Shown piece after piece: positions 1-13,551 of a stretch of 64,000 nucleotides of DNA. This DNA comes from Cytidiella melzeri. Taxonomy: Eukaryota; Basidiomycota; Agaricomycetes; Polyporales; Irpicaceae. The position numbers and the translations under genes were made by a program. The number at the start of each line of letters is the position of its first letter. Positions within the stretch are counted from its first letter, which is position 1. The notes beneath the pieces are model-generated. The model was not told where the DNA came from and did no database searches. It saw nothing but the letters and a program-made list of their open reading frames with translations. Location: the NCBI GenBank assembly GCA_022592445.1, contig JABYQR010000031.1:157095-221094 (forward strand). Direction: 5' to 3'.

Positions 1-3437
<3,437 letters not shown>

Positions 3438-3912
3438 GATAACCGAAGATTTGGCCGGCTTGTATATATCGCAGGCATGATCACTCGTACCGCCCACCGC
3501 TCCATCACTCTAAACAGTAACTTGACATGTTCTTTTGTATGTGTTTGAGCTTCCGTAGGTATCCTTCTGGTCTCAGACCGCTTGATATCTCACAACTATG
3601 ACCATCTAAGAGAGAGAATGAAGTGTAGAAATCCTTGATAAGTAGCAGGACAGTGTCAATGATACACGAATGAGGAAGAGTTTCATGGTACATGATACAG
3701 CACTAAGGAGAGCATACGATTCGTTTGGCAAGCAAAAAAAAGGGGACTTCAAGATTTGCGCTGAGCTGAGGGTGAAGACTGTACAAATAATTGAAGAGAC
3801 GATTGCTTCCGTACGGCGAGGAAAAATTGAGGATTGCGAGCGAAGTAATCGGAAAGAGCGTACGACCAATACATCGGCCGAGGGATATCATGGGGAGGGG
3901 CTGGGCGAAGTA
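3438..3912. other. Convergent intergenic region
   Basis: 3' flanks of the peroxidase (+) and the RING gene (-). Short overlapping open frames around 3505-3918 show no splice-consistent continuation or family resemblance, so I annotate no gene. Confidence 0.5.
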
Positions 3913-5914
3913 TTATGAACTGCCAGGCGGAGAATTTCGTCCACCACGACGCCGTTTCTTCTTTGCAGAATTCTCAGCAATCTCCACTGGCCGCTGGCAG
4001 ACAGGACAACGCCCAGACACGTCGGTCAACCACGGATCTACGCATGTTTTCTGCAAAACGAGGTGAGATACGCTGACGGTCGCGGATTACATGAGCACAT
4101 ACATGGAAAACGTGTCCGCAAGCGAGTAATCGGAGTGGCTGCGGCCCTTCACCAGCATCCTCGAGTTTCAGCCTGTCGATGTCTGCCTCAGTCACCTCAT
4201 CTACTTGGACCTCCTGTACTAAGCTATCAGGGTGAGCGGAAGATGGGATAGGCTTCGGTTCCACGGGTTTTTCCTTGTCGGCTGGCACACCTTCCTTCGG
4301 CTTATCCTTTCTCTCCGGCTCATCAAAGTCCATAAGACATATGGCACAAGCAGCACGATGACCCTCCAGTCTCACAAAAGGGTATTCTCCAGAAACCCAA
4401 TTATCTTCCCACGTTTGGATCTCGCCGTCAGAGTCTCCTCCTTTGCGCTTCATAGCTTTCCCGTTAGCAGGAGTCTTTTTCGATCGCCGGAGGAAAGCAA
4501 ATCTAAACCTTCGCGTGCGCTCGGTAGGCTTGATTGGAGAGATCGGAGGATATAGGTGTGCAGGTGAAGGAACAGAAATAAGGGATTTGGCATCCTTGGT
4601 GCCGTCTTCTTCAGGAGGTGGGGGAATATACAGCACGAGCGGTATCTGATCAACGACAGACTTTGGGATCTTCTTGATATCGGCATGAACTTCCCCGGCA
4701 CGCTGAATTGGATGTCGACCAATACAGAGCAGAACAATGTTGTAGATAAGCTGTAGAAGGCTGGCTTTGAGTTGCCGTTGTTTGGACATCAGCGGATTTT
4801 TATACGCACGAAAAGCACCGGGCCCACAATGAAGATGACCAGGCCAATAAGAACGATCTCGAGCAGCATCAGATAGAGTATGCATAGAATGCCGAAGGTG
4901 AGCCACCACAAGTGTGGGGAAGAATGACGGCACGTAGTGACGGATGAATATTCGAAGACGTGGGCCGCCAAAAACCACACCATTGAGAGGGTATTGCTCA
5001 GGATATTGAGCCTATATTAAAAGCTTAGTCAATGTACACAAGGCTTTGAAGCAGACCCACACACCGTCTGAATAGATGTGTACGAGGGAGTGAGTTTTCA
5101 GGATTTGCGTTGTCGCCCTGTCCTTCAACGCGCGTTGACGCGGGTTGAGTACTGCCCTGCCTGTCAAGAGCACCAGTATTTGGTCGTCCAGCCTCAGTGT
5201 CTCCAGATGAGCCACTTCTACGCTCCCTGTCGTGGCATGAGCATTAACGTCAGGCGAGTCTCAGTCCCGAACTTACATTTGCCGCAGTGTAACATTTCTG
5301 CGCCAATCCCAATACCCCGTTAGGCAAACTAACGCAACCCGTACAAGCCAGATAGAGTTCCAAACGCCCAATGGCTTCAAGCATGCATCCCACTCGCTGA
5401 GTCCAGGGACCGTCGGACTTTCGCGATGCGACGCGATGACGAGTAACGTAACGACGACCACGTACTGCACAAGTCCAAAACCTAAACTCCACACCATGTT
5501 CAAAAGCTGGCTCCTGGCTTTCGCATCTGGCCCTGCAAGACCAAAGAACACTAGAAGTTTGCCCTTGAAACCTGCAGGCACAGGACGAGTTCGAGTTTGC
5601 CGGTGTCTGGGTGGACGAAGTGGGAGTTGCGCTTGCGTTTGGATTTGACCATCTGTAAAGCTTGGGACAGCAGAGTCACGCACAATGGCATCGCGCGCAT
5701 GTGCGGGAATAGGAGCAGCGATTGTCCTCCGCGGACTGTCGACGCTTTGGAGGTGGGACACGCGTACATTTCTCGGAGTCTGGTCTGTAGAGATTCGAAG
5801 GTTGCCTCGATGTCGAGGGGGCCTCGTAGAAGATCCCTCTAGGTCAAGATCTCCTGTAGAACGCACCCTGCGCAGTGCACGCTCGAGTTGGGTCGTCAAG
5901 TCGTCTTGCTCCAT
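3913..5914 (-). CDS. Membrane-anchored RING-H2 E3 ubiquitin ligase
   Basis: Probable membrane ubiquitin-protein ligase. Five exons (5914-5277, 5226-5065, 5011-4810, 4750-4103, 4050-3913) give 595 residues. The N-terminal ~110 residues are Arg/Ser/Thr-rich and cytosolic-looking. Hydrophobic segments follow (for example VQYVVVVTLLVIA, then a cluster containing LTFGILCILYLMLLEIVLIG and VIFIVGPVLF), so it is multi-pass. The RING-H2 finger near the C-terminus reads CAIC ... CGHVFH + KTC ... CPVC, completed across the last intron (4051-4102). About 70 Asp/Glu/Lys/Pro-rich residues separate the second and third zinc ligands, far more than in a classical RING-H2. A basic tail KKKRRRGGRN closes the protein. 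It is convergent with the peroxidase. The substrate cannot be inferred. Confidence 0.85.
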
Positions 5915-6822
5915 GGCTATAGTGGTGGGAGAGACTGAGGATGACTCGCGCCTCGCCTGAACCTCCTGTCCTCAGGCTCTTATTTGGAAACCTCGAAGGG
6001 CTCAATCGATGTTGGAGGGTATGAGCTGCAAGGACTACCCACGCTGAGACCGCGGTGGCCTTAGTGTTTGTTGTTGTATAGCTTCCTTGCACAGGAATCC
6101 AATCACACGAAAAACATATCCTGGGCCATCGAGCCAACAAAGATGAGGAATATGGGCGTTGAAGGCGAGAGGCGGTGTAAGCGTTCAGAAGCGTATCGCA
6201 TACTTACCGCCCAAATGAGACCCGGACCGTCAGCTCCGGCTCAGCGAGCGAGCGTCGCCGCCGAGCGCGATGAATCAGGAATAGTGAAATCAAACTTTAG
6301 GCCATAGTGGATTTAGGGATTTCCAAAAGTCCTCACCAGTCTATTGCAAACAATTTTCAAGGTGATTGCATGATCAAGGCGCACAGATATGTACAGAAAT
6401 GCTTAGGAAATGGGGAATCCAGTGGCAGTCACGAACGTCGTTCAAAACCAAAGACACATTTTACGTAGATACGATTACAACGCGTTACGAAAGGAAGATG
6501 ACGGTTAACTACAGGAAGGAAAGTCATCTCAACTTGTCTACTACGGCGCAGGTTGTGTCTTGCCTTAGAGGTCCTGATTCTCTTCTTTGGCCACGACTCT
6601 CTTGCCGCCTCCTGCCTTTTAAAGAAGGTGGACCAGGCGTCTGCCAGGAACGAGACTAACGTATAACAGTCTCTGAAACACCTACTGCAAGAAAGGGGTG
6701 AGCCCAACACAGCCGAGCATATGATTCGGGGCTGCTCAGACGTAACTAACGTGTGCTTTACAGGGGCTCAACATGCCGACCATAGTAACCTGCCTCATCC
6801 GAATATCTTTCACATCAGCTAG
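5915..6822. other. Divergent intergenic region
   Basis: Shared upstream region of the RING gene (-) and the secreted-protein gene (+). Short open frames such as + 6366-6659 lack any recognised domain. I see no further gene. Confidence 0.45.
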
Positions 6823-6829
6823 TATATAA
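6823..6829 (+). promoter_or_regulatory. TATA box of secreted-protein gene
   Basis: TATATAA lies about 175 bp upstream of the ATG at 7005. A likely 61-bp 5'-UTR intron (6888-6948, GTGAGT...TTACAG) sits between, so the spliced leader would be about 110 nt. Confidence 0.5.
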
Positions 6830-7004
6830 CCCCCCTCAGGCCACCATCCCAGTAGCTCCAGGTTTCCATCTCTCCAAGCGCAGGTCGGTGAGTGTGTATT
6901 TGCTCACATTTCACTCACGTCGGTCACCCTACTAAAATGCTCTTACAGCTACAGCTCACTATCTTCCCAATCGCGGCCTTTCAACATCTGGTATTCTTGC
7001 TTTC

Positions 7005-10000
7005 ATGCGTTTCTCCACCCCTCTCGTGTTGTTCGTCGCCATTCTCATTGGCGAGCTCCATACGGTGACCGTGTCTGCCGTCCCCTATCCCCATTCCTCC
7101 GGCAACTTAGAGGGACACAGCACGAGCAATAACACAGTCCCCCCATCCTCTGTTCTCACCACAGTCTCAGAACTCCACTACAAGAGGTCAAAGTAAGTAC
7201 TTACATTTCGAATGGTATTGTGAGTGAAAGGTGTGTTCGACTATATTAAATTAGACGCTCAACGTACGGGCGCTGTAGTTACCGTATATAAGACTAAAAC
7301 TGATCAATGCAACGACACGCACTTTTGATCCCCAACTTCCACTGTGTGATCCCTCTCAGACTCGCTCTCTCAACGCTCTCCACTACTTTCATAGCCTTCT
7401 AACAGGTTATGAGCCCCGGATAAGCTCACTACCTCACTCATATTACTATCTGCACTCACTCTCTGCCCGCTGGTGGTTAATCCGCCGCGTGCCCACTAGT
7501 TGATGAGCTCTGATCCTACTGATCAGCCTCAACCTCGTCGTTCTACGCGCGAACGAAAACAAACCGACTTTCTTCGAGGCACTATCCCTCGTACAACTCG
7601 CAGGAGACGTACCCCGGTCTTCACTCCTACTCCTACTCCTCCTCCTGCTCCTACCCCTCTTCAACAACCAACAATGTCTTCCGCTTCTCGCGCTGTTACC
7701 CCAGGGCCTGCACCTTCCGACGACGCTCCCAACGTCGCTTCTACCTCTGCCGTCGTCGACCATCCCACTGCCCGCAACACGGCATCACGTCGAGTCTCAG
7801 CTCCTCCCTCTGATCGCCGTCGCACTCCTTTCGACACACTCCGCGACGACTTCGCCCGTCGTCACACCACTAAGCCATCGTCGGACGATAGTGACGATCC
7901 TATGGACGACGATGAGGCGCACGAAAGGCGAAGGGGCAAACTGCCCAGAGCCCGTCGTGCACCGTCCCCCTCGCCATCTGGCCCCACTGACTCTGCGCGA
8001 GCAGTGTCGTCCCTCCTTTCCGTGCCTCCAAAGCACGACGTGGAGTATACTATGTCGCTTAGCGACGTCCACAAAGCCTTCGCAGACGTTGGCAAACTTA
8101 CAGGTCCTGATACCTGGCCGATGTGGAAATTCCGCGTCGATACTGCGATGTCGACCATCGTCGACTTCTATAGCTACAGGGGTGGTCTTACCATTCCTCA
8201 AGAGGTCCAACGGGCCGTCTTCAACGTCCTGGCTGGACACATCGCAGACTCTGTGATGGCCAACTATCTCAACGAGACCGCGCCGCACAGACTCATGGAG
8301 AAACTCTCCGAACGGTTCGAGCCGACTTCCACTATGTCGGACGCGAACGAAATCTTCCAACTTTTCTCCCTCCGCCGTCCTGTCCACGAAATGGACAAAC
8401 TACTCGACGACGCGCACAACTTGTACTCGAAGATTCTGTCCAAGGGTATCGAATTCCCCCAACACATCTTCTACTCCGCCCTCGTCGGCATCATTCCCCC
8501 CGCCTATGCGCATACTCGCGCTAGCTACGAGGCTGGCGTGCGTTCCCGTACTCCCGCGGGCGAGAAGTACGACTACAATCCCATTTCTCTGAGCGTCGAG
8601 CTCCGCCGCGACTTTCATAGTTGGCGACTCGCTCATCCACTTGACCGCTCTCGGTCCAAGGGTTCGTCAACCCTTGTTCCTCGCGATAGGCCCGCTGGTG
8701 GTTCATCCGCCGCGTCGCCAGCAGTCGACAAACGTGTCAAACGTCCGGCGAAAGCCACTTCCTCCGCTCGTGCGGCCGCCGCTCCTTACTCGAAGGAGAA
8801 GTCCGTTCGTGACACTTCGAAGATGAAGTGTTACAACTGCAACGAGACAGGCCACACGACGCCTACTTGCCCTTCGCCCTGGACAGAGAAGTCCAAGGAG
8901 GCGATGAAGAGGAAGGGTATCACCCGGAAGTCTGTTGCTGCTGGTGCCAAGGGCAAAGCTGCCACTGCCGCCGCTGCTGTTGCTACTCCCGCTGTTGCTG
9001 GTCCGTCGACAACTACTCCTCGTCGCAACCAGAGCGCGTGGGTGTCGGCTCTCTCTGAGTCCGACGTCACTATGCACGTAAGTACTTCACTTACTACTAC
9101 CACTTTTCATACTCTGCTTCCGCTGTATGCGACTTCGTCAACAGACGAGTCGGTACATATTCTTGATACTGGCGCGACTATACACTGTACGCCGTATCGA
9201 GACTTACTTTTCAATGTCCACTCCGTACCAACTATCGTACTGACTGTTGCCAACTCAGAACAACTAGTTTTGAAACTCGCTGGTGACATGGTACTCGAGG
9301 TGGAACAGGAAAGTGGTAAGCTTACTGAACTCCTGCTAAAGAACGTCTACTTCAACTCAACTCTACCTTTTACTTTAATCAGCGTTGGAAAATTGGACTC
9401 TGATTATCGTTTTACCTTTTATCACAATCTTTGTACTATATACGACTCGAACTCGACTTGTGTGGCTGTTGTTAGAAAATCAAATGATTTATACACGCTA
9501 TCATCAACTCGAGTGACTTCTTTAGCAAGCGTGCATAGAACTGGCATTACTTTACTTGAACTACATAAAAAACTCGGTCATCTCAGTTACTTCATGATCA
9601 AGAAACTACTTCAAACTTCGTCAATCATCACTGATCATATAACTGACCATACTGAAACTCCGTGTGAGGATTGTTTACTTAACAATATCCATCGCAATAC
9701 TGTACCCAAACTTCGTTCTTCATCATTAGCTGAAGCTTTCGGAGATCACTTTCATATCGACATCTTTGGGCCTCTACCCACAGCGTCGATTACTGGTAAA
9801 CACAAATACTGGTTGACTATCGTCGACGATGCTACTAGATGGTTAGTACTTGCACCACTAGTTACTAAAGATGACGCCTATACTCAATGGGTCATTTTCT
9901 CTACTGAACTTTTGACGCAATATGGTATTCGTGTCAAGATACTTCAAGCCGATAACGACGGTGTCTTTACCAGTAAAGCTATGACTGCTTACTTGAAAAC

Positions 10001-12755
10001 TCAAGGAACTATACTACGTCTTACTGTACATGATACTCCTCAGCAAAACGGTGTTGCTGAGCGTGTACATCAAACTATTATGAACTTGATTCGAGTAAAC
10101 CTGCATACTGCATCTTTACCAAATCGACTATGGTGGTACGCTGCATTATACGCGATGTATGTGTACAATCGTTCTCCTCGTACTATACTTAACTACAAAA
10201 CTCCTTACTTTAAGCGATATGGCACAGACATTAACCTTGATGGACTTCAAGTCTTCGGTCAGCCGTGCATTGTATACGACGAATATCGCACAAATAAACT
10301 AGCATCTAAGGGTAAAAGGGGAGTCTGGATAGGCTTCGCTGAACACTCTAAAGGTCACTACGTTTACTTCGGACAACGTGTTGGAGTTGAACGTAACTTG
10401 CAATTCGTTGACTCTACGATACGAATTGAAGGGGAGAAAGAACCAAATGTCGAAAAACTTACTACTGAAAAACAACTTGAACTTGAGGACAACCCTCACA
10501 TAGAACCAATGGAAATCGACGAGCCTGACCCTACTGGTCCAAGGCGTTCCAACAGAACTCCTCAACTATCGCGTAAAGCTCGTGGACTAAACTACAACGA
10601 AGTAGACACTAACATTGCTTTCTACTTAACTGAGTTTAACGCTTACTATGCTGAGGACGTCGGTGACCCTGTCACTTTCAAAGATGTACTCAATCACCCT
10701 CTCAAAGACGATTGGTTTAAGTCTATGAAACTTGAGGTTGATACACTAGAACAACTCGGCACTTGGGAATACTGTATCCCACCGCCAAATGCCAATATTA
10801 CTGGTTCTCGCTTCGTCTACAAGACTAAGTACGAACATGGCAAAGTTACTAAACTCAAGTCAAGACTTGTTGCGCAAGGATACTCTCAGCGCGATGGTAT
10901 TGATTACTATGCAAACGACTTGTTCGCTCCAGTCGCGCGCATGAGTTCTATGCGACTCATACTTACACTTGCGGCTTCACTACACTTCGAGATTAACCAA
11001 CTCGATGTTAAGTCCGCTTACTTATACGGTAAAATTAACGATGATGAAGATCTTTATCTTCGCCCGCCGCCTGGCGACTTACTGCCCAACTTGCCTAAGG
11101 GCTGGGTACTTAAACTACGCAAAACTATCTATGGCCTTAAACAAGCCGGACGTCGCTGGTACAAGGTACTATGCGATATACTTTTCCAACTTGGACTTAA
11201 GCGTTCAGACTATGATAACGCTGTCTTCTACCTTTATAGGGGAGAAAAACTAATACTTATACTCGCTGTTCATGTCGACGATATTACTCTCTGTACTATC
11301 ACTTCTGTCGTCGCTGAACAATTTGAGATAGCACTTAGACAACATGTCGAGGTAACAAACGGTGGCACTATCCACTGGATGCTTGGCATGGAAATCGATT
11401 ACGACAAAGCCTCTGGTGTTATCAAGCTTCGTCAACGCGATTATATCCAAACTATACTTAAACGAAACAACTTTGACCATGATCATACACGCCGTACGCC
11501 TATGATACACGAGCACAACTTAGCCCCCCGTGACTCGAAAGAACCTCGTCAGGACGCTGACGCTATTAAACAATACATGTCTTTAGTCGGTGGTTTACGA
11601 TACGTTGCTGACTGTACTCGACCAGACGTTGCATACTGCACTGGTCAACTTGCACGATACTTAGCTGACCCTTCTAAGGAACACTTCGCTGCAGCTAAAC
11701 AGTGTTACCTATACTTGAAGGGAACGTGCGATTACTGGCTTGTCCTAGGAAACCAAGCAACTACTACTAATACTTCACTTGTCGGATACGCTGATTCTGA
11801 CGGTATGACTACATACGGCAATAAACCAATAATGGGCTACACCTTCACATATAATGACTCGCTTATCTCTTGGTCAAGTAAGCGTGGTTCACTTGTAACA
11901 CTATCGGTCACCGAAGCCGAATTATATGCCTTAGCGCATGCGTCAACTGAAGCTATATATCTAAAAGCACTCATTGACGAACTACTTAACTCTACTATGG
12001 ACCCTGTCAAAATGTATACTGACAGTGCATCAACTATTGCCATTGTTAGCTCACCTGACGAGCAACATTCGCAACGAACTAAACACTTCGAGATTCGTAA
12101 GAATTTCATCAGCGATCGTGTACTCAAGAAGTATATAACTATTCATCACATATCTTCTAACGATCAACGTGCTGATACACTTACTAAAGCACTACCTCTC
12201 GAAAAACTCAAGCACTTCAATGAACTACTTCATATTCGTGCTTGAAGGGGAGTGTTCGACTATATTAAATTAGACGCTCAACGTACGGGCGCTGTAGTTA
12301 CCGTATATAAGACTAAAACTGATCAATGCAACGACACGCACTTTTGATCCCCAACTTCCACTGTGTGATCCCTCTCAGACTCGCTCTCTCAACGCTCTCC
12401 ACTACTTTCATAGCCTTCTAACAAGGTGTCTCTGACAATTTGATTCAGTCTAAACAACCAATCAATTGCTACTGACTGCAAGTTCAACAAGCGAAGGCTG
12501 CAATATCAAGCACGTGGTCCTGTTGGTAGCCTGGAAAGTCAGCCAATTAGACAGGTGGCAGCTACGGTTGATTCTGTGGCCGCAAAAGCCCTCCACATTG
12601 TCCCTGGCCGCCCTGCCCCGCCCCCTCCTGTACCGCCTCCCTCTTATGAGAGCAGCTTTCAACCTGGCCGCCCTGCCCCGCCCCCTCCCGAATCGGCCCC
12701 CCCTTACGTTGCACCTGTCCCGCCTAGGAGAGCACACCCCCAAGAACGCCAATAA
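7005..12755 (+). CDS. Small secreted proline-rich protein, split by copia insertion
   Basis: Function unknown. Exon 1 is 7005-7192 and exon 2 is 12449-12755, together 164 residues in a continuous frame. The start MRFSTPLVLFVAILIG is a signal peptide. The mature part is Ser/Thr/Asn-rich with a possible NNT glycosylation site. The C-terminus carries two copies of PGRPAPPPP within a 60-bp tandem repeat (from 12604 and 12664). The intron donor GTAAGT is at 7193 and the acceptor TTCAG ends at 12448. Removing the retrotransposon and one copy of its target duplication leaves a 61-bp intron of normal size with a branch-like CTGAC. The gene may still be expressed if the enlarged ~5.26-kb intron is spliced. 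The joining of the two exons is my inference; it is supported by phase and by the normal size of the restored intron. Confidence 0.65.
7229..7233. repeat. Left target-site duplication AGGTG
   Basis: The five bases AGGTG directly precede the left LTR and recur at 12424-12428 directly after the right LTR. This is the 5-bp duplication expected of Ty1/copia integration. Confidence 0.9.
7234..7404 (+). repeat. 5' LTR of copia element
   Basis: 171 bp, starting TGTTCGACTA and ending TTCTAACA. It contains a promoter-like TATATAAG at 7285-7292. It matches the 3' LTR with no difference that I can see. Confidence 0.95.
7405..7417 (+). other. Primer-binding site (half-tRNA type)
   Basis: GGTTATGAGCCCC directly abuts the LTR. 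It is complementary to the anticodon-arm sequence GGGCTCATAACC of initiator tRNA-Met rather than to a tRNA 3' end. This is the priming mode known for Drosophila copia and its relatives, where a 5' tRNA half-molecule is the primer. Confidence 0.75.
7503..12245 (+). CDS. Copia gag-pol polyprotein
   Basis: A single 1580-residue frame encodes all retrotransposon functions. An Arg/Ser/Pro-rich N-terminus is followed by copia-type Gag and a CCHC knuckle (CYNCNETGHTTPTC, about residue 443). Next come the aspartic protease (ILDTGATIHC, about 552), the integrase with its HHCC zinc region (LHKKLGH ... CEDC, about 685-730) and D,D-35-E core (IVDDATRW, QADNDGVF, PQQNGVAER), and the reverse transcriptase (LKSRLVAQGYSQ, LDVKSAYLYG). 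RNase H completes the order (YADSDG, SVTEAELYAL, YTDSAS). The RT catalytic box is HVDD instead of YVDD. No stop or frameshift is visible, so Gag and Pol are made in one frame. The ATG at 7503 is the first ATG of the frame. Confidence 0.96.
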   Translation: MSSDPTDQPQPRRSTRERKQTDFLRGTIPRTTRRRRTPVFTPTPTPPPAPTPLQQPTMSSASRAVTPGPAPSDDAPNVASTSAVVDHPTARNTASRRVSAPPSDRRRTPFDTLRDDFARRHTTKPSSDDSDDPMDDDEAHERRRGKLPRARRAPSPSPSGPTDSARAVSSLLSVPPKHDVEYTMSLSDVHKAFADVGKLTGPDTWPMWKFRVDTAMSTIVDFYSYRGGLTIPQEVQRAVFNVLAGHIADSVMANYLNETAPHRLMEKLSERFEPTSTMSDANEIFQLFSLRRPVHEMDKLLDDAHNLYSKILSKGIEFPQHIFYSALVGIIPPAYAHTRASYEAGVRSRTPAGEKYDYNPISLSVELRRDFHSWRLAHPLDRSRSKGSSTLVPRDRPAGGSSAASPAVDKRVKRPAKATSSARAAAAPYSKEKSVRDTSKMKCYNCNETGHTTPTCPSPWTEKSKEAMKRKGITRKSVAAGAKGKAATAAAAVATPAVAGPSTTTPRRNQSAWVSALSESDVTMHVSTSLTTTTFHTLLPLYATSSTDESVHILDTGATIHCTPYRDLLFNVHSVPTIVLTVANSEQLVLKLAGDMVLEVEQESGKLTELLLKNVYFNSTLPFTLISVGKLDSDYRFTFYHNLCTIYDSNSTCVAVVRKSNDLYTLSSTRVTSLASVHRTGITLLELHKKLGHLSYFMIKKLLQTSSIITDHITDHTETPCEDCLLNNIHRNTVPKLRSSSLAEAFGDHFHIDIFGPLPTASITGKHKYWLTIVDDATRWLVLAPLVTKDDAYTQWVIFSTELLTQYGIRVKILQADNDGVFTSKAMTAYLKTQGTILRLTVHDTPQQNGVAERVHQTIMNLIRVNLHTASLPNRLWWYAALYAMYVYNRSPRTILNYKTPYFKRYGTDINLDGLQVFGQPCIVYDEYRTNKLASKGKRGVWIGFAEHSKGHYVYFGQRVGVERNLQFVDSTIRIEGEKEPNVEKLTTEKQLELEDNPHIEPMEIDEPDPTGPRRSNRTPQLSRKARGLNYNEVDTNIAFYLTEFNAYYAEDVGDPVTFKDVLNHPLKDDWFKSMKLEVDTLEQLGTWEYCIPPPNANITGSRFVYKTKYEHGKVTKLKSRLVAQGYSQRDGIDYYANDLFAPVARMSSMRLILTLAASLHFEINQLDVKSAYLYGKINDDEDLYLRPPPGDLLPNLPKGWVLKLRKTIYGLKQAGRRWYKVLCDILFQLGLKRSDYDNAVFYLYRGEKLILILAVHVDDITLCTITSVVAEQFEIALRQHVEVTNGGTIHWMLGMEIDYDKASGVIKLRQRDYIQTILKRNNFDHDHTRRTPMIHEHNLAPRDSKEPRQDADAIKQYMSLVGGLRYVADCTRPDVAYCTGQLARYLADPSKEHFAAAKQCYLYLKGTCDYWLVLGNQATTTNTSLVGYADSDGMTTYGNKPIMGYTFTYNDSLISWSSKRGSLVTLSVTEAELYALAHASTEAIYLKALIDELLNSTMDPVKMYTDSASTIAIVSSPDEQHSQRTKHFEIRKNFISDRVLKKYITIHHISSNDQRADTLTKALPLEKLKHFNELLHIRA
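12245..12252 (+). other. Polypurine tract
   Basis: AAGGGGAG immediately precedes the 3' LTR and overlaps the last base of the gag-pol stop. It is the expected primer for plus-strand DNA synthesis. Confidence 0.8.
12253..12423 (+). repeat. 3' LTR of copia element
   Basis: 171 bp and the same sequence as the 5' LTR by eye. It is followed by the second AGGTG target duplication at 12424-12428. Confidence 0.95.
12604..12723 (+). repeat. 60-bp coding tandem repeat
   Basis: Two adjacent 60-bp units begin at 12604 and 12664, sharing a nearly identical first half (encoding PGRPAPPPP) and a diverged second half. They lie in exon 2 of the secreted proline-rich protein. Confidence 0.75.
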
Positions 12756-13551
12756 ACATTGGCTGTCTTCCTATTCTTACGAGGCCCAGCAGTAATTATG
12801 ACAGATCTTGTCGGTCCCGCGCTCTGTAGTATTCTCTCACTTGCCCGCCGCCATCCCCCTAGCTACTTACAATAGCCTTGTATTTTGAATGAAAGAACGC
12901 CTCTGACTTGCACATCACATCTAGGGTGAGGCATTTGGTGCCTTCGGATGAGAGGTTTTGTATACCCGTCGGTTGCTTTCACCGCTGTCGTTCGCATACG
13001 GTTCAATTCTCTAAGCATCATCAGTAATTCGTGTGGAGTGGGCTGCTTCACACGGCTGAATCAGTACTGATGTCCTACAATACTAACTAGGTCCTGCTCC
13101 AACCCTTCATGTAAAGGTTGCTTGCAAGGTAGAACGTCCACAACGTACTTTCCAGCGTGAGACTGTGCATACGCAGCATATTCAAGTACGTGTGATGAAG
13201 GGTAAAAAGTTTCAAGAACGCCATCTCTGCGCGGTGCTTTGGGCTTCAGCTGCAGATTTGATAGCAAGCGACCGTCGCCTCCATCAATCCTTGATGGGGA
13301 TGGCCGGAAAGATTAATAGTACAACAGTACAATACAACATGACCGGGGTAAGGCTCCCCATCTACAGCGGACGGAACGTGGGGCCAGCCTTGTTAGCTAC
13401 CTGCCGCAATTCCAGGCTTGAGCACGGCGCTCACGCGAGGAGCTGCTACAATCCTGCCAGAAAACAATACAGAACCTCATACGCTCAGTGAGGAAGAATC
13501 AACAATACTTTGGGTGCGGATCGTTTCGTGGCCACGAAAGACTTTTTCGTG
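12756..13551. other. Intergenic; possible coding remnant on minus strand
   Basis: A minus-strand frame from about 13310 down to 13061 (including FYPSSHVLEYAAYAQSHAG), continued after a stop by 13051-12863, has protein-like composition. I find no start, no clean splice and no family, so this is at most a degraded gene. Otherwise the stretch holds 3' flanks of the neighbouring genes. Confidence 0.3.

Larger units (their letters stand above)
7234..12423 (+). mobile_element. Full-length Ty1/copia LTR retrotransposon
   Basis: 5190-bp element with two 171-bp LTRs that I find identical by eye, TG...CA ends, a perfect 5-bp target duplication AGGTG, a primer-binding site, one uninterrupted gag-pol frame and a polypurine tract. 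Everything needed for autonomous movement appears present, and identical LTRs imply very recent insertion. It lies in the sense orientation within the intron of the secreted-protein gene. Confidence 0.97.

Noticed and set aside
7446..9103. Long minus-strand frames opposite copia gag
   Set aside because: They mirror the Arg/Ser/Pro-rich gag codons on the other strand and show no domain of their own.
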